The notes under the pieces: model-generated
Database searches by the model: none
Seen by the model: the letters and a program-made list of their open reading frames with translations, nothing else
What the model was told of the DNA's origin: nothing
NCBI GenBank assembly: GCA_019637615.1
Contig: JAHBVJ010000020.1
Location: forward strand, 1 to 64,000
Direction: 5' to 3'
DNA from: Anaerolineae bacterium
GTDB lineage: Bacteria; Chloroflexota; Anaerolineae; Aggregatilineales; UBA2796
Length of the DNA: 64,000 nucleotides
Program-made: the position numbers and the translations under genes
In this document: positions 34,856 to 42,365 of the stretch, piece after piece
Layout of the letters: each line of letters begins with the position of its first letter
How positions within the stretch are numbered: the stretch's first letter is position 1

Positions 34856-35659
34856 CTATCCTTCCGAGCGAGAAAACGGTGCAGCTTGCGATCTACACAA
34901 AGTTAATTCTGCGTGTTCGCTGATGACAAACGGTTGGCCTGCGATAGCCTGCATAAACACGCGGCGGCATTCATCGTCGTGCAGCTCGATGATGATATTG
35001 CGCACGTTGTCGATCCAGCCTTGATAGTTCGCGCCGAAGACCGCCGCCTCAGCGCGTTCAATATCGACTTTTAGGATCGAAATCTCAGGACGCCCGCTCT
35101 CCCGCATAAGCGTCTCGATGTCCACGGCCTTGATGGTCGGCGTCTCATCGGGGCGTGCCACACGTACTTGCCGTGCCCATTCGCGCCCGTCGCCATACGG
35201 CTCGTCGGACATCACCAGCCCCACTGAGTCCGACCACACACCCGCTTGGATCGCGCGGCAGCGGCTCCCATATGCAGCGACATTGGCTTGCAACTGTTTG
35301 AAATTGCCGGGATCAGGCTCGATGGCGATGACCTGTGCGCTCGGATACCGACTCAGGAAGTACGCCGTGGAAAAGCCGACATTCGCCCCGCAGTCGATGA
35401 TCAAATCCGCCTCGCTGAGGTCGTTGACGAGCGCATATTGCTGATTGATGAGCAGTTCGCGGAACACATCCACGTCACTCGTGTACGGACGGCATTCGAG
35501 CGCGTGATCGAGCAAGCGGCTGTACAACCGGTACGGCGTCGGATCGTGGATCAGCTTGGTACGCACCCGTTGAAAGACATATTCGGCAGCGGGCAGCCAT
35601 CCTAGCGATTGTGCGATTTCGAGCAGGCGTCGCGCCGCGTTTGGCAAATGTTCCGGCAT
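34856..35659 (-). CDS. FkbM-family methyltransferase
   Basis: This 267-residue protein belongs to the FkbM methyltransferases, which use SAM to O-methylate small molecules or polysaccharides. Motif I is LIIDCGANVGFSTAYFL at about residue 85-101, followed by VIAIEPDPGNFKQLQANV and the family tail ILKVDIERAEAAVFGANYQGW, where EGAE is replaced by ERAE. It lies 15 bases after the MarR gene and 10 bases before the VOC gene, so it is in the same operon. Its substrate is unknown; an aromatic hydroxyl is plausible given the neighbours. Confidence 0.88.
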   Translation of the reverse strand: MPEHLPNAARRLLEIAQSLGWLPAAEYVFQRVRTKLIHDPTPYRLYSRLLDHALECRPYTSDVDVFRELLINQQYALVNDLSEADLIIDCGANVGFSTAYFLSRYPSAQVIAIEPDPGNFKQLQANVAAYGSRCRAIQAGVWSDSVGLVMSDEPYGDGREWARQVRVARPDETPTIKAVDIETLMRESGRPEISILKVDIERAEAAVFGANYQGWIDNVRNIIIELHDDECRRVFMQAIAGQPFVISEHAELTLCRSQAAPFSRSEG

Positions 35660-35674
35660 GAGTGCGGCCTCCCC

Positions 35675-36145
35675 TCAGATGGCGGATGGTGTCGGTTCAG
35701 GTACCCGCAAGCCGAGTTTTCGGCACAAACGGGCGAGTTCGTCCTGCTCGTCGGCGCTGAGGACGCTCATCTCCGCCACGATGCCCGCGATGTGACTTGC
35801 CAGCACCTTGTCGATCACGGCGCGTCCCTGATTCGTGATGCACACTTGCATATAACGGTTATCGTCAGGATCGCGCACTCTGGACACCAAGCCATCTTTT
35901 TCCATATGCTTGAGGATCGACGAAATATTGCCCGTGCTTTTCAACATTTTCTGTGCGAGTTCGCTCTGCGACAGCGTGCCAAGATGGTACAACGCCTCCA
36001 GAATTGCGAACTGACTGGTGGATAGTCCATGCTGCGCCAGATGCGCCGTCGTCCGGTTCAGACTCGTTTCCGCTGCCCGTTGCAGTTTGATGTAGGCATT
36101 CAGCGCGCGTTGTTCTTCGCGTGTGCCTTGATATTTCGTAGGCAT
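35675..36145 (-). CDS. MarR-family transcriptional regulator (MhqR-like context)
   Basis: This 156-residue winged-helix protein has the MarR layout: helices at both ends for dimerisation, the recognition region TLSQSELAQKMLKSTGNISSILKHME (key part LAQKMLKSTGNISSILK), and a wing with GLVSRVRDPDDNRYMQVCITNQG. It is divergent from a ring-cleaving dioxygenase and an esterase, the same pair that MhqR controls in Bacillus subtilis. It also heads its own operon with an fkbM gene and a VOC gene. The intergenic palindromes at 36221-36270 are probably its operators, giving autorepression and release by electrophiles. There is no Cys near the N-terminus that would clearly mark a thiol sensor. Confidence 0.88.
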   Translation of the reverse strand: MPTKYQGTREEQRALNAYIKLQRAAETSLNRTTAHLAQHGLSTSQFAILEALYHLGTLSQSELAQKMLKSTGNISSILKHMEKDGLVSRVRDPDDNRYMQVCITNQGRAVIDKVLASHIAGIVAEMSVLSADEQDELARLCRKLGLRVPEPTPSAI

Positions 36146-36195
36146 CGTTAGCGCCCTTCATATGCGGTTTTGACGTGTTTCTTACGTTACTTCAC

Positions 36196-36270
36196 TTGAC
36201 AAACCAATTATACACGATTAAACTGTTAAACATCAAACAGTTTGAAACAAAACTATTTGATGTCAAACAA
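36196..36270 (+). promoter_or_regulatory. Promoter and nested palindromic operators between marR and the dioxygenase gene
   Basis: On the plus strand TTGACA (36196-36201) is followed after 17 bases by TAAACT (36219-36224). Just downstream lie overlapping inverted repeats: AACTGTT and AACAGTT eight bases apart (36221-36242), TCAAAC-A-GTTTGA (36233-36245) and TTTGA-TG-TCAAA (36256-36267). They cover the start of transcription and fit binding of a MarR dimer. Confidence 0.68.
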
Positions 36271-36348
36271 TCAGCGCATTGCGAGGCAATTGTGGAGAGA
36301 CGTGCTAGTCTGGTTGTTTGAATATGGGGTTCGGTAGAGGAGGCAATC

Positions 36349-37314
36349 ATGGATTTGAATGGAATTCACCACGTAACGGCAATTTCCGCCCAGATCGGGC
36401 GCAATGCGGATTTCTTCACACGCGTGTTAGGGATGCGCTTGGTCAAGAAGTCGGTCAATCAGGATGATGTCAGCGCCTATCACCTGTTTTATGCCGACAA
36501 AATCGGCACGCCCGGCACGGATATGACCTTTTTCGATTGGCCTAATATCCCGCAGGAGCAGCGCGGCACCGATAGCATCGTGTTGACGGCTTTCCGCGTC
36601 AACGGGCGCGCCGCCCTCGATTACTGGATACAGCGGCTGACCGCGCAGGGCGTCAAGCACGAAGCAATCGAGACATTTGCGGGGCATGCCGTCTTGCGCT
36701 TCGAAGACCCCGAAGGCCAGCGCTTGATGCTGGTCGATGACGAAGGGGCAGACTACGAAGGGCAGCTATGGGATGGCAGCGAAGTCCCCGTTGAACATGC
36801 CATTCGCGGCTTCTACGCCAGCATGATCTCGGTGCCGCAGTTGCGCATCACCGACGTGATCCTGACTCAGGTCTTGAGCTTTGCGGAAACCAAGCGCGCC
36901 GCATATCCCGATGGGCGTCAGGTCATCATCTACAGCACCAATAACGGCGGCCCCGGTCGCGAACTGTGGGTGATAGAGGAGCCGGATGCGCCGCTGGCAC
37001 GCTCTGGCGCGGGCGGGACGCATCACGTCGCGTTCCGCGTCAAGGATCAGGACGAGCAGAAGTACTGGCACAAGCGCATCAACGGCGTCGGCTTGCCGAT
37101 TTCCGGCTACATCAACCGCTTCTACTTCCACTCGATCTACTTCCGCATCTCGAACGGCATCCTGTTCGAGATCGCCACCGACGGCCCCGGCTTTGCGGCG
37201 GATGAAGACGTGGCGACTCTGGGCGAGAAATTGGCGCTGCCGCCTTTCTTGGAGCCGCGCCGCGCCGAGATCGAAGCTGGCCTCAAGCCCATCGTGATGC
37301 CCGCCGTCAAGTAA
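36349..37314 (+). CDS. Ring-cleaving dioxygenase with two VOC domains (MhqO-like)
   Basis: This 321-residue protein has two VOC modules and matches the MhqA/MhqO family of putative hydroquinone-cleaving dioxygenases. The first begins GIHHVTAISAQIGRNADFFT and the metal ligand Glu lies near GQRLMLV; the second has TRGGTHHVAFRVKDQDEQ-type sequence (here GAGGTHHVAFRVKDQ) and YFHSIYFRISNGILFEIATD with the Glu in LFEIA. Opening of quinone-derived rings at an Fe(II) site is the expected reaction. It is controlled from the palindrome-bearing promoter shared with the MarR gene and followed after 81 bases by an MhqD-like esterase. GGTAGAGGAGG precedes the ATG. Confidence 0.92.
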   Translation: MDLNGIHHVTAISAQIGRNADFFTRVLGMRLVKKSVNQDDVSAYHLFYADKIGTPGTDMTFFDWPNIPQEQRGTDSIVLTAFRVNGRAALDYWIQRLTAQGVKHEAIETFAGHAVLRFEDPEGQRLMLVDDEGADYEGQLWDGSEVPVEHAIRGFYASMISVPQLRITDVILTQVLSFAETKRAAYPDGRQVIIYSTNNGGPGRELWVIEEPDAPLARSGAGGTHHVAFRVKDQDEQKYWHKRINGVGLPISGYINRFYFHSIYFRISNGILFEIATDGPGFAADEDVATLGEKLALPPFLEPRRAEIEAGLKPIVMPAVK

Positions 37315-37395
37315 CCGGATTACCCCGTTAACCATTACTGTTCGCTCCGACTCATCGTGATGGTGAGCCGGAGCGAGGCTAGAAAGCACGCCATC

Positions 37396-38034
37396 ATGCT
37401 CACTCAATCGATTCATCAAGGCCAGCCTGTCTTAACCTATGGCGCACCACTTGCCGACGCCCACGCCGCCGTGATCTTGATTCACGGGCGCGGCGCGACG
37501 GCGCACAGTATGCACGATCTGGCCTCGGCGTTGCCCACCGAGGGCATCGCCTATCTGATCCCGCAAGCGGCGGGCAACACATGGTATCCGCATTCGGGCT
37601 TCAAGCCGTTCGAGGTCAACGAACCATACTTTTCGTCAGCCATGGCGATCATTAGCGAACTGCTGGCGCACATCAACGCGGCGGGCATCCCCACCGACAA
37701 GATCGTGATCGGCGGCTTCTCACAGGGAGCCTCGCTGACCTCGGAATTCACCGTGCGTCATGCACAGCGTTACGGCGCGATCCTGTTGTTCAGCAGTGCC
37801 TTGATGGGGCCGCCCGAATCCCCGCGTGAGTATGCGGGATCGTTCGCTGGCACGCCCGTCTTCATTGGCGGCGTCACGCAAGATCCGTGGGTGCGCGAGT
37901 CGCAACTGCGCGAAACAGCCGAGGTCTTCACGCGGCTCGGCGGGCAGGTCACGCTCGACATCGCAGCGGGCGCGGAACATGGCATCCGCCCGACCGAGAT
38001 CGAACAGGCGGCAGCGCTCATCCGGCGTGTGTAG
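37396..38034 (+). CDS. Alpha/beta hydrolase (MhqD-like phospholipase/carboxylesterase)
   Basis: This 212-residue esterase has the oxyanion strand VILIHGRGATAHSM, the nucleophile Ser in IGGFSQGASLT, an Asp in GVTQDPWV and the catalytic His near GAEHGI. It matches the phospholipase/carboxylesterase family that includes MhqD, a partner of the ring-cleaving dioxygenases in the MhqR regulon. ATG 37396 fits the family N-terminus (TQSIHQGQPV); an upstream GTG at 37357 would add 13 residues. The last 17 bases overlap the convergent ROK gene. The natural substrate is not known; a quinone conjugate or ester is likely from context. Confidence 0.88.
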   Translation: MLTQSIHQGQPVLTYGAPLADAHAAVILIHGRGATAHSMHDLASALPTEGIAYLIPQAAGNTWYPHSGFKPFEVNEPYFSSAMAIISELLAHINAAGIPTDKIVIGGFSQGASLTSEFTVRHAQRYGAILLFSSALMGPPESPREYAGSFAGTPVFIGGVTQDPWVRESQLRETAEVFTRLGGQVTLDIAAGAEHGIRPTEIEQAAALIRRV

Positions 38035-38950
38035 CCGCGTAAAACGCCGCTCCGACCAAGCACACATTGTCGCCAAGTTGTGCGGGGCGGATCAATTGCG
38101 CGTCCCAGAAATCGGGATGCAGCACGTAACTGCGGATAGTCGCAGTTACTCTGTCAAATAGCAGTGAGCCGAGCGTCGCCACACTGCCACCGATCACGAT
38201 GGCTTGCGGGTTAAACAGATGCAATAGGTTGACGATGCCGAGGCCGAGATACTGACTCGCCTCTTGGATGATGCTGAGGGCGAGTCTATCTCCTGCCACA
38301 GCCGCTTCCCCAACTGCTTTACCATTCACATGCGGGACATCTCGCAGCGTCGATGCTTGCCGACTTTGTGACAGGCGTATCCGCGCCAGTTTGCCGATTG
38401 CCGTCCCGCTCGCCACATCCTCCAGACGTTTGGAGGTGCCACCTGCCGATTTTATCCGCATATGCCCCGGCTCGATGGCGAGGCCGCGCCAGCCCGTGAA
38501 CAACTTCCCCCCGATCACCGCGCCGCCACCGATCCCCGTACTGATCGTCAGGTAGATGACCGGATCGCAGCCTTGCGCCGCCCCGCGATGATATTCCGCC
38601 AGCGCCGCCAGATTGCCGTCATTCTGAAGGTAGGTCGGGACGCCGCTGAAACTGTCGCTCACGAGCCGCGCGAGTGGCGTATCTTTCCAGCCCGGTAAGG
38701 TCAGCGCGTGGTGGATCACACCTTGCTGCGGGTCAAGCGGCCCCGGCGCGGCAATGCCTATCGCCGTGATCGTCGCGTCTGGCGGCACGACGCTGTGCGC
38801 CGTCGCGAGGATGGTATTGATCACGTCTTGCGGCGGGCGGTTGACCAGTGAGGGCGACTCCGCACGGTGCAGCAAGGCCAGATCGTCGGAGAACCATGCA
38901 GCGCGGGTGCGGGTGCCGCCGAAATCAATGGCGAGTAGGCCGTGCGACAT
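38018..38950 (-). CDS. ROK-family sugar kinase/regulator-like protein lacking the zinc motif
   Basis: This 310-residue protein belongs to the ROK family (repressor, ORF, kinase). It has the phosphate-1 motif AIDFGGTRTRAAW at the N-terminus, the catalytic NDGNLAALAE with the base Asp (about residue 105), and TISTGIGGGAVIGGKLFTGWRG. The usual Cys-rich zinc motif after EPGHM is replaced by KSAGGTSKRLEDVASG, with no Cys. There is no HTH at the N-terminus, so it is a kinase-type member. The ATG at 38950 follows AAGGTGG by 6 bases. Its tail overlaps the esterase gene by 17 bases. It may phosphorylate glucose or another hexose; the missing zinc site makes that uncertain. Confidence 0.87.
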   Translation of the reverse strand: MSHGLLAIDFGGTRTRAAWFSDDLALLHRAESPSLVNRPPQDVINTILATAHSVVPPDATITAIGIAAPGPLDPQQGVIHHALTLPGWKDTPLARLVSDSFSGVPTYLQNDGNLAALAEYHRGAAQGCDPVIYLTISTGIGGGAVIGGKLFTGWRGLAIEPGHMRIKSAGGTSKRLEDVASGTAIGKLARIRLSQSRQASTLRDVPHVNGKAVGEAAVAGDRLALSIIQEASQYLGLGIVNLLHLFNPQAIVIGGSVATLGSLLFDRVTATIRSYVLHPDFWDAQLIRPAQLGDNVCLVGAAFYAATHAG

Positions 38951-39063
38951 GGATACCACCTTCTAAATTCGCTACGATTTGCTCAAGAATAGCAACAAAC
39001 TTTGCAGATGAACCGAATTTCTTTATATTCTAGTTGCGACAATTATCAATCAGGGGGTACAAG

Positions 39064-39366
39064 ATGGATATTGGTGCTGCAATTAGTGCGCTCGTTGCTT
39101 CTCCCTTCATTTGCCTCGGCTGGATCATCGTCGGTGCAATTGCTGGTGCGGCAGCGCGTCAGATCATGCGCGACGCCAACCGTCCCTTCGTGGAAGACGT
39201 GATCCTTGGCTTAATCGGTGCCGTGGTCGGTGGGTTCATCTTCAACGTGCTCGGCATCGGTCGGCCTGAAGGTGGTATCGGCGCGGTCATCATCAGCTTG
39301 GTAGTCGCGACTGTCGGCGGCATCGTGCTGATCTGGCTCGTCCGCCTCATTCGCGGACGCAAGTAA
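39064..39366 (+). CDS. GlsB/YeaQ/YmgE-family stress-response membrane protein
   Basis: This 100-residue membrane protein has three hydrophobic segments with glycine-rich cores (GWIIVGAIAGAAARQIM, EDVILGLIGAVVGGFIFNVLG, IGAVIISLVVATVGGIVLIWL) and the family's R-x-I-R ending. The GlsB/YeaQ/YmgE (transglycosylase-associated) family is linked to envelope stress and acid tolerance, but its activity is unknown. ATG 39064 follows AGGGGGT by 7 bases; an in-frame ATG at 39034 lacks a ribosome-binding site. A terminator follows at once. Confidence 0.9.
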   Translation: MDIGAAISALVASPFICLGWIIVGAIAGAAARQIMRDANRPFVEDVILGLIGAVVGGFIFNVLGIGRPEGGIGAVIISLVVATVGGIVLIWLVRLIRGRK

Positions 39367-39380
39367 GTCTACCATCAGCG

Positions 39381-39409
39381 AAAGCAGGCATCCCTTTAAT
39401 GCCTGCTTT
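39381..39409 (+). terminator. Rho-independent terminator
   Basis: An 11-bp perfect stem (AAAGCAGGCAT / ATGCCTGCTTT) with a 7-base loop follows the GlsB-like gene by 14 bases. The flanking T-run is short but part of the stem. Confidence 0.82.
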
Positions 39410-39529
39410 CTGTCCTGCCCTCGCCAAGTTCTCCTCGCCGCGCGCATGTCCAGCTCATCTTCGTGAGCATGTTGATCGTCATTGACGGCCTGTGTCAGAC
39501 CTTTTCAGCGCCAGCGGAAGCCTAACGCG

Positions 39530-40057
39530 CTAGTCGTTTGCGACGTTGAGCTGCTCGACGGCGTCTACGGCGTGCTGAAGGCGATCCTTCAATTCCGGCG
39601 AAACCATCTGCTGTTGAGCAAGGGTCAAGGCTTCTTCCAGCGCCATATGTGCCTGTTGATACGGCGCGGCGTTCCGCACGGCGGCGGCGAGCAAGAAACG
39701 TCCTTCGTGCTGCACGCGCATGAACCGGAGGTGGATAGGAAATTCGCGGCCGTCCCTGTGGAGCGCGTTTACCTCCGACCAGTGGCCTGAGGTCGTCTGT
39801 CTATCTTCAAGGACGAATCGCCGCACACCAGCGGTATGATCCTTACGGTGGCGCAGCGGCATCAGGGTTTGGACTGGCTTCCCGATCAGCGTACCGGTGT
39901 CATAGCCCCACAGCGCTTCCAGTGCAGGACTCGCCAACACGATCAAATTCTTATCATCGATGGCGATGAACCCTTCGCCACTCGCCAGCGCCAAGGTAGT
40001 TAAGACTGCGCGTACTTCTTCTAGAGAAATGTCCGCATTGACTTGAAAGGAAACCAT
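39530..40057 (-). CDS. PAS-domain sensor protein
   Basis: This 175-residue soluble protein has one PAS domain (about residues 20-130): GEGFIAIDDKNLIVLASPALEALWGYDTGTLIGKPVQTLMP, reduced here to key parts AIDDKNLIVLASPALEALWGY and GKPVQTLMP, then HRDGREFPIHLRFMRVQHEGR. The C-terminal 45 residues form a helix that could be a dimerisation or signalling helix. No kinase, cyclase or HTH output domain is attached, so it must act through a partner. PAS domains of this S-box type bind heme, flavin or small ligands, or none. The next genes do not suggest one. Confidence 0.82.
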   Translation of the reverse strand: MVSFQVNADISLEEVRAVLTTLALASGEGFIAIDDKNLIVLASPALEALWGYDTGTLIGKPVQTLMPLRHRKDHTAGVRRFVLEDRQTTSGHWSEVNALHRDGREFPIHLRFMRVQHEGRFLLAAAVRNAAPYQQAHMALEEALTLAQQQMVSPELKDRLQHAVDAVEQLNVAND

Positions 40058-40382
40058 TTGCTGCTACTCTCTATCGCTAACATGAAGCCGATTCAGGAGA
40101 GTAGTCTCTGGTCGGGGCTTCTTGTTACAAATGGTAATGCCGATGAACCTAGCGGCAATGCAGACCAACGGACATAAAGCATACACGAATGAGCAGCGTC
40201 CGCATTCCTGTGATGCTTGTTGAAACCAGCCTTAACCAATGCTCACGACGCGAGGTAACGAATGTACGCAGTTTCATCACACCCATCACCGCATCCAACA
40301 GGCAGTCACACGCGCGATTCGCGAAGTCCAATGTGCCTATTCAACGCTGTGTTGCCGCCAACCGCAGCGGAGGGTACCCCTC
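40058..40382. other. Intergenic region, nothing recognised
   Basis: This 325-base gap between the PAS gene and the PfkB-like gene contains no clear promoter, terminator or repeat. An upstream extension of the PfkB frame to 40239 exists but has no protein-like features. Confidence 0.45.
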
Positions 40383-41339
40383 ATGCCGCTTGATATCCTG
40401 ACGTTTGGCGAAGCGCTCGTAGAAGTCATGCGCACGGAGGTCGGTCAAGCGCTGGATCGGCCTGCCCTCTTTACGGGGCCATATCCTAGCGGCGCGCCCT
40501 TCATCTTCGCAGTGCAAGCGGCACGGCTCGGCGCGAAGGTGGGCGCAATCGGCGCGGTCGGTGATGATGCCTTTGGCAAATGCCTGCTCGATCAATTGCA
40601 TGTAGATGGCGTCGATACGCGCGGCGTGACCACGCTCAAAACGCACACTACGGGCGTGGCCTTCGTCGCTTACAATCCAGATGGCTCGCGCGATTTCGTC
40701 TTTCATGCGCGTCATGCCGCCGCTGGACAGCTCTCCGTGTCGATGCTGAAGCCGGACTTGTTCGACGGCCTGAAGTGTCTGCACCTCATGGGGTCAACGC
40801 TGTCGATCCATGCGGAAGCCTTGGCGATGGGTTGGCGCGCAGTGGAATTGGCGCGGGAGGCCGGAGCCAAGATCAGCTTTGACCCGAATCTGCGCCCGCA
40901 GTTGTCGCCTGTGGAGCGGGCGCGGGTTGCTTTCAAACCGATCATCGACGCGGCGGATGTGTTGATGCCGACGGCGGAAGAAGCCCAACTCCTCACGGGC
41001 AAAACCTCTACGGAGGAGGCGATTCAATCGCTGCTCGATGACTATGCCGAGCGCATCATCATCCTGACGCAGGGCAAGGCGGGCTGCACGGTCTATCGCA
41101 TGGGTGTGGCACCGACGCACGTTCCTAGTTTTAGTGTGAATGAGGTCGATCCGACAGGAGCAGGAGATTGCTTTGATGCGGGCTTCTTGACGCGCTGGTT
41201 GGCGGGCGATCCGCCGGAAACTGCCGCCCGCTTCGCTAACGCCTGTGGAGCCTTAGCGGTTACGGCACAAGGGCCGATGGCGGGCGCGCAAACCAGCGAT
41301 CTAGTATTGGCCTTTATTAATCAACAAAGATCAAGTTAA
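40383..41339 (+). CDS. PfkB-family sugar kinase
   Basis: This 318-residue kinase is of the ribokinase/PfkB family, closest in style to 2-keto-3-deoxygluconate or fructokinases. The N-terminal signature is ILTFGEALVEVMRTE, sugar-binding GAIGAVGDDAFG follows, and the catalytic motif DPTGAGDCFDAGF with its Asp lies near residue 258. ATG 40383 has GGAGGG 8 bases upstream. The gene ends overlapping a convergent small gene by 4 bases. It may belong functionally with the DUF4432, aldolase and dehydrogenase genes that follow on the same strand, but they are separate transcripts. Confidence 0.9.
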   Translation: MPLDILTFGEALVEVMRTEVGQALDRPALFTGPYPSGAPFIFAVQAARLGAKVGAIGAVGDDAFGKCLLDQLHVDGVDTRGVTTLKTHTTGVAFVAYNPDGSRDFVFHARHAAAGQLSVSMLKPDLFDGLKCLHLMGSTLSIHAEALAMGWRAVELAREAGAKISFDPNLRPQLSPVERARVAFKPIIDAADVLMPTAEEAQLLTGKTSTEEAIQSLLDDYAERIIILTQGKAGCTVYRMGVAPTHVPSFSVNEVDPTGAGDCFDAGFLTRWLAGDPPETAARFANACGALAVTAQGPMAGAQTSDLVLAFINQQRSS

Positions 41340-41650
41340 AGGTCGTCATCCGCGTTCGATTTGGTGACGCGCTTGGGCTTGGCAACGGGCGTACCGGGTT
41401 TGGTGCCGATGGGATGATATTCCCAAGTAGCGCCAAACTGCTGTTTAGCTTGCGTCCGCGAAAGTACTTTTAGCTCGGCATTGTGGTAATTGAAACTGCC
41501 TTCATAGGCGCGTTTCTCTTCGAGGACGGTTTCCGCTTGTTCTTCCGTATCGAATTTACCGATGACGCGCCATACCGATTCGTACTCACGTTTGACGGCA
41601 AGGCAATAATATTCAGGCTCAACAGGTTTCACTTTGGTTTTGGCTGCCAC
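41336..41650 (-). CDS. Small conserved-looking protein of unknown function
   Basis: The 104-residue protein is charged, without a signal or membrane segment. It starts with a Lys-rich stretch and has a compact alpha/beta core (YYCLAVKREYESVWRVIGKF, QAETVLEEKRAYEGSFNYHNAELKVLS), then a basic, probably disordered tail (PVAKPKRVTKSNADDDL). The core resembles SPOR-like or small sheet domains only loosely. It converges on the PfkB gene with a 4-base overlap. I recognise no family. Confidence 0.6.
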   Translation of the reverse strand: MAAKTKVKPVEPEYYCLAVKREYESVWRVIGKFDTEEQAETVLEEKRAYEGSFNYHNAELKVLSRTQAKQQFGATWEYHPIGTKPGTPVAKPKRVTKSNADDDL

Positions 41651-41708
41651 GCTTCACCGCTTTCTTCTGATGGAGGCCATCAGAGCTATGATATAGATGG
41701 CTTAAAAA

Positions 41709-41740
41709 AACAGCACAAGAGATAACCCTCTTGTGCTGTT
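41709..41740 (-). terminator. Rho-independent terminator of the RRM gene
   Basis: A perfect 13-bp stem (AACAGCACAAGAG and complement) closes a 6-base loop and is followed on the minus strand by a run of T (A7 at 41704-41710 on the plus strand). It lies 25 bases after the stop of the gene at 41766. Confidence 0.93.
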
Positions 41741-41765
41741 CCATTAACGAGGTGCTGGGTTCGGT

Positions 41766-42101
41766 TTAGAAGCGACGATTGCCGCCACCGAAACCGCCGT
41801 TGCTGCGACCGCCCTCACGACGGTTGCCGCCACCGAAGCCGCCCGAACGCTCTTCGCGGGGACGCGCTTCATTGACCGTCAATGTACGGTTGTCGAGGGT
41901 GTAGCCATTGAAGCGCTTGATCGCTTCCTGACTGCCTTCTTCGGTATTCATTTCCACGAAGCCGAAGCCCTTGGCGCGGCCCGTCTCACGGTCAGTGATG
42001 AGGGCGACGCTGTCAACTTCGCCAGCTTGCGAGAACAGATCACGCACTTGCTCTTCGGTGGTGCTGTAGGCAAGATTACCCACATAAAGCTTTTTCGCCA
42101 T
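41766..42101 (-). CDS. Glycine-rich RRM RNA-binding protein
   Basis: This 111-residue protein has one canonical RRM (RNP2 KLYVGNLAY, RNP1 AKGFGFVEM) followed by a Gly/Arg/Asn-rich tail (GGFGGGNRREGG). It matches the cold-induced Rbp proteins of cyanobacteria and other bacteria, which bind single-stranded RNA and may act as RNA chaperones. AGGAG precedes the ATG by 6 bases. The AT-rich upstream region of about 200 bases without a strong promoter is compatible with a long leader. A strong terminator follows. A second, tail-less RRM protein is at 13618. Confidence 0.94.
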   Translation of the reverse strand: MAKKLYVGNLAYSTTEEQVRDLFSQAGEVDSVALITDRETGRAKGFGFVEMNTEEGSQEAIKRFNGYTLDNRTLTVNEARPREERSGGFGGGNRREGGRSNGGFGGGNRRF

Positions 42102-42306
42102 GACATACTCCTGTATGTAGTCTAGAGGACTGAGATTTGATAGAGCCGGGACGCAGAAATGGCGAAAATGCAGGAAGGCTCAATACCCAACAGCAGAGAC
42201 ACAATTGCAATTCAAACCAAAACGAGCTTAACACTCTATCGCTTAACATTATCGCACAGCTCAGGTATTTTGTATAGGATCAAAGTGTCAGCGGGCGCTG
42301 CCTAGC

Positions 42307-42312
42307 TATAAT
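42307..42312 (+). promoter_or_regulatory. Candidate -10 element before the DUF4432 gene
   Basis: A perfect TATAAT lies 54 bases before the ATG at 42366. No good -35 hexamer is found at 16-18 bases upstream, so an activator may be needed. Confidence 0.4.
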
Positions 42313-42365
42313 ATGACTAGATTTTTGTGTTGAAAGCACATTTTATTCAAAAGAAAGACCCCCTC

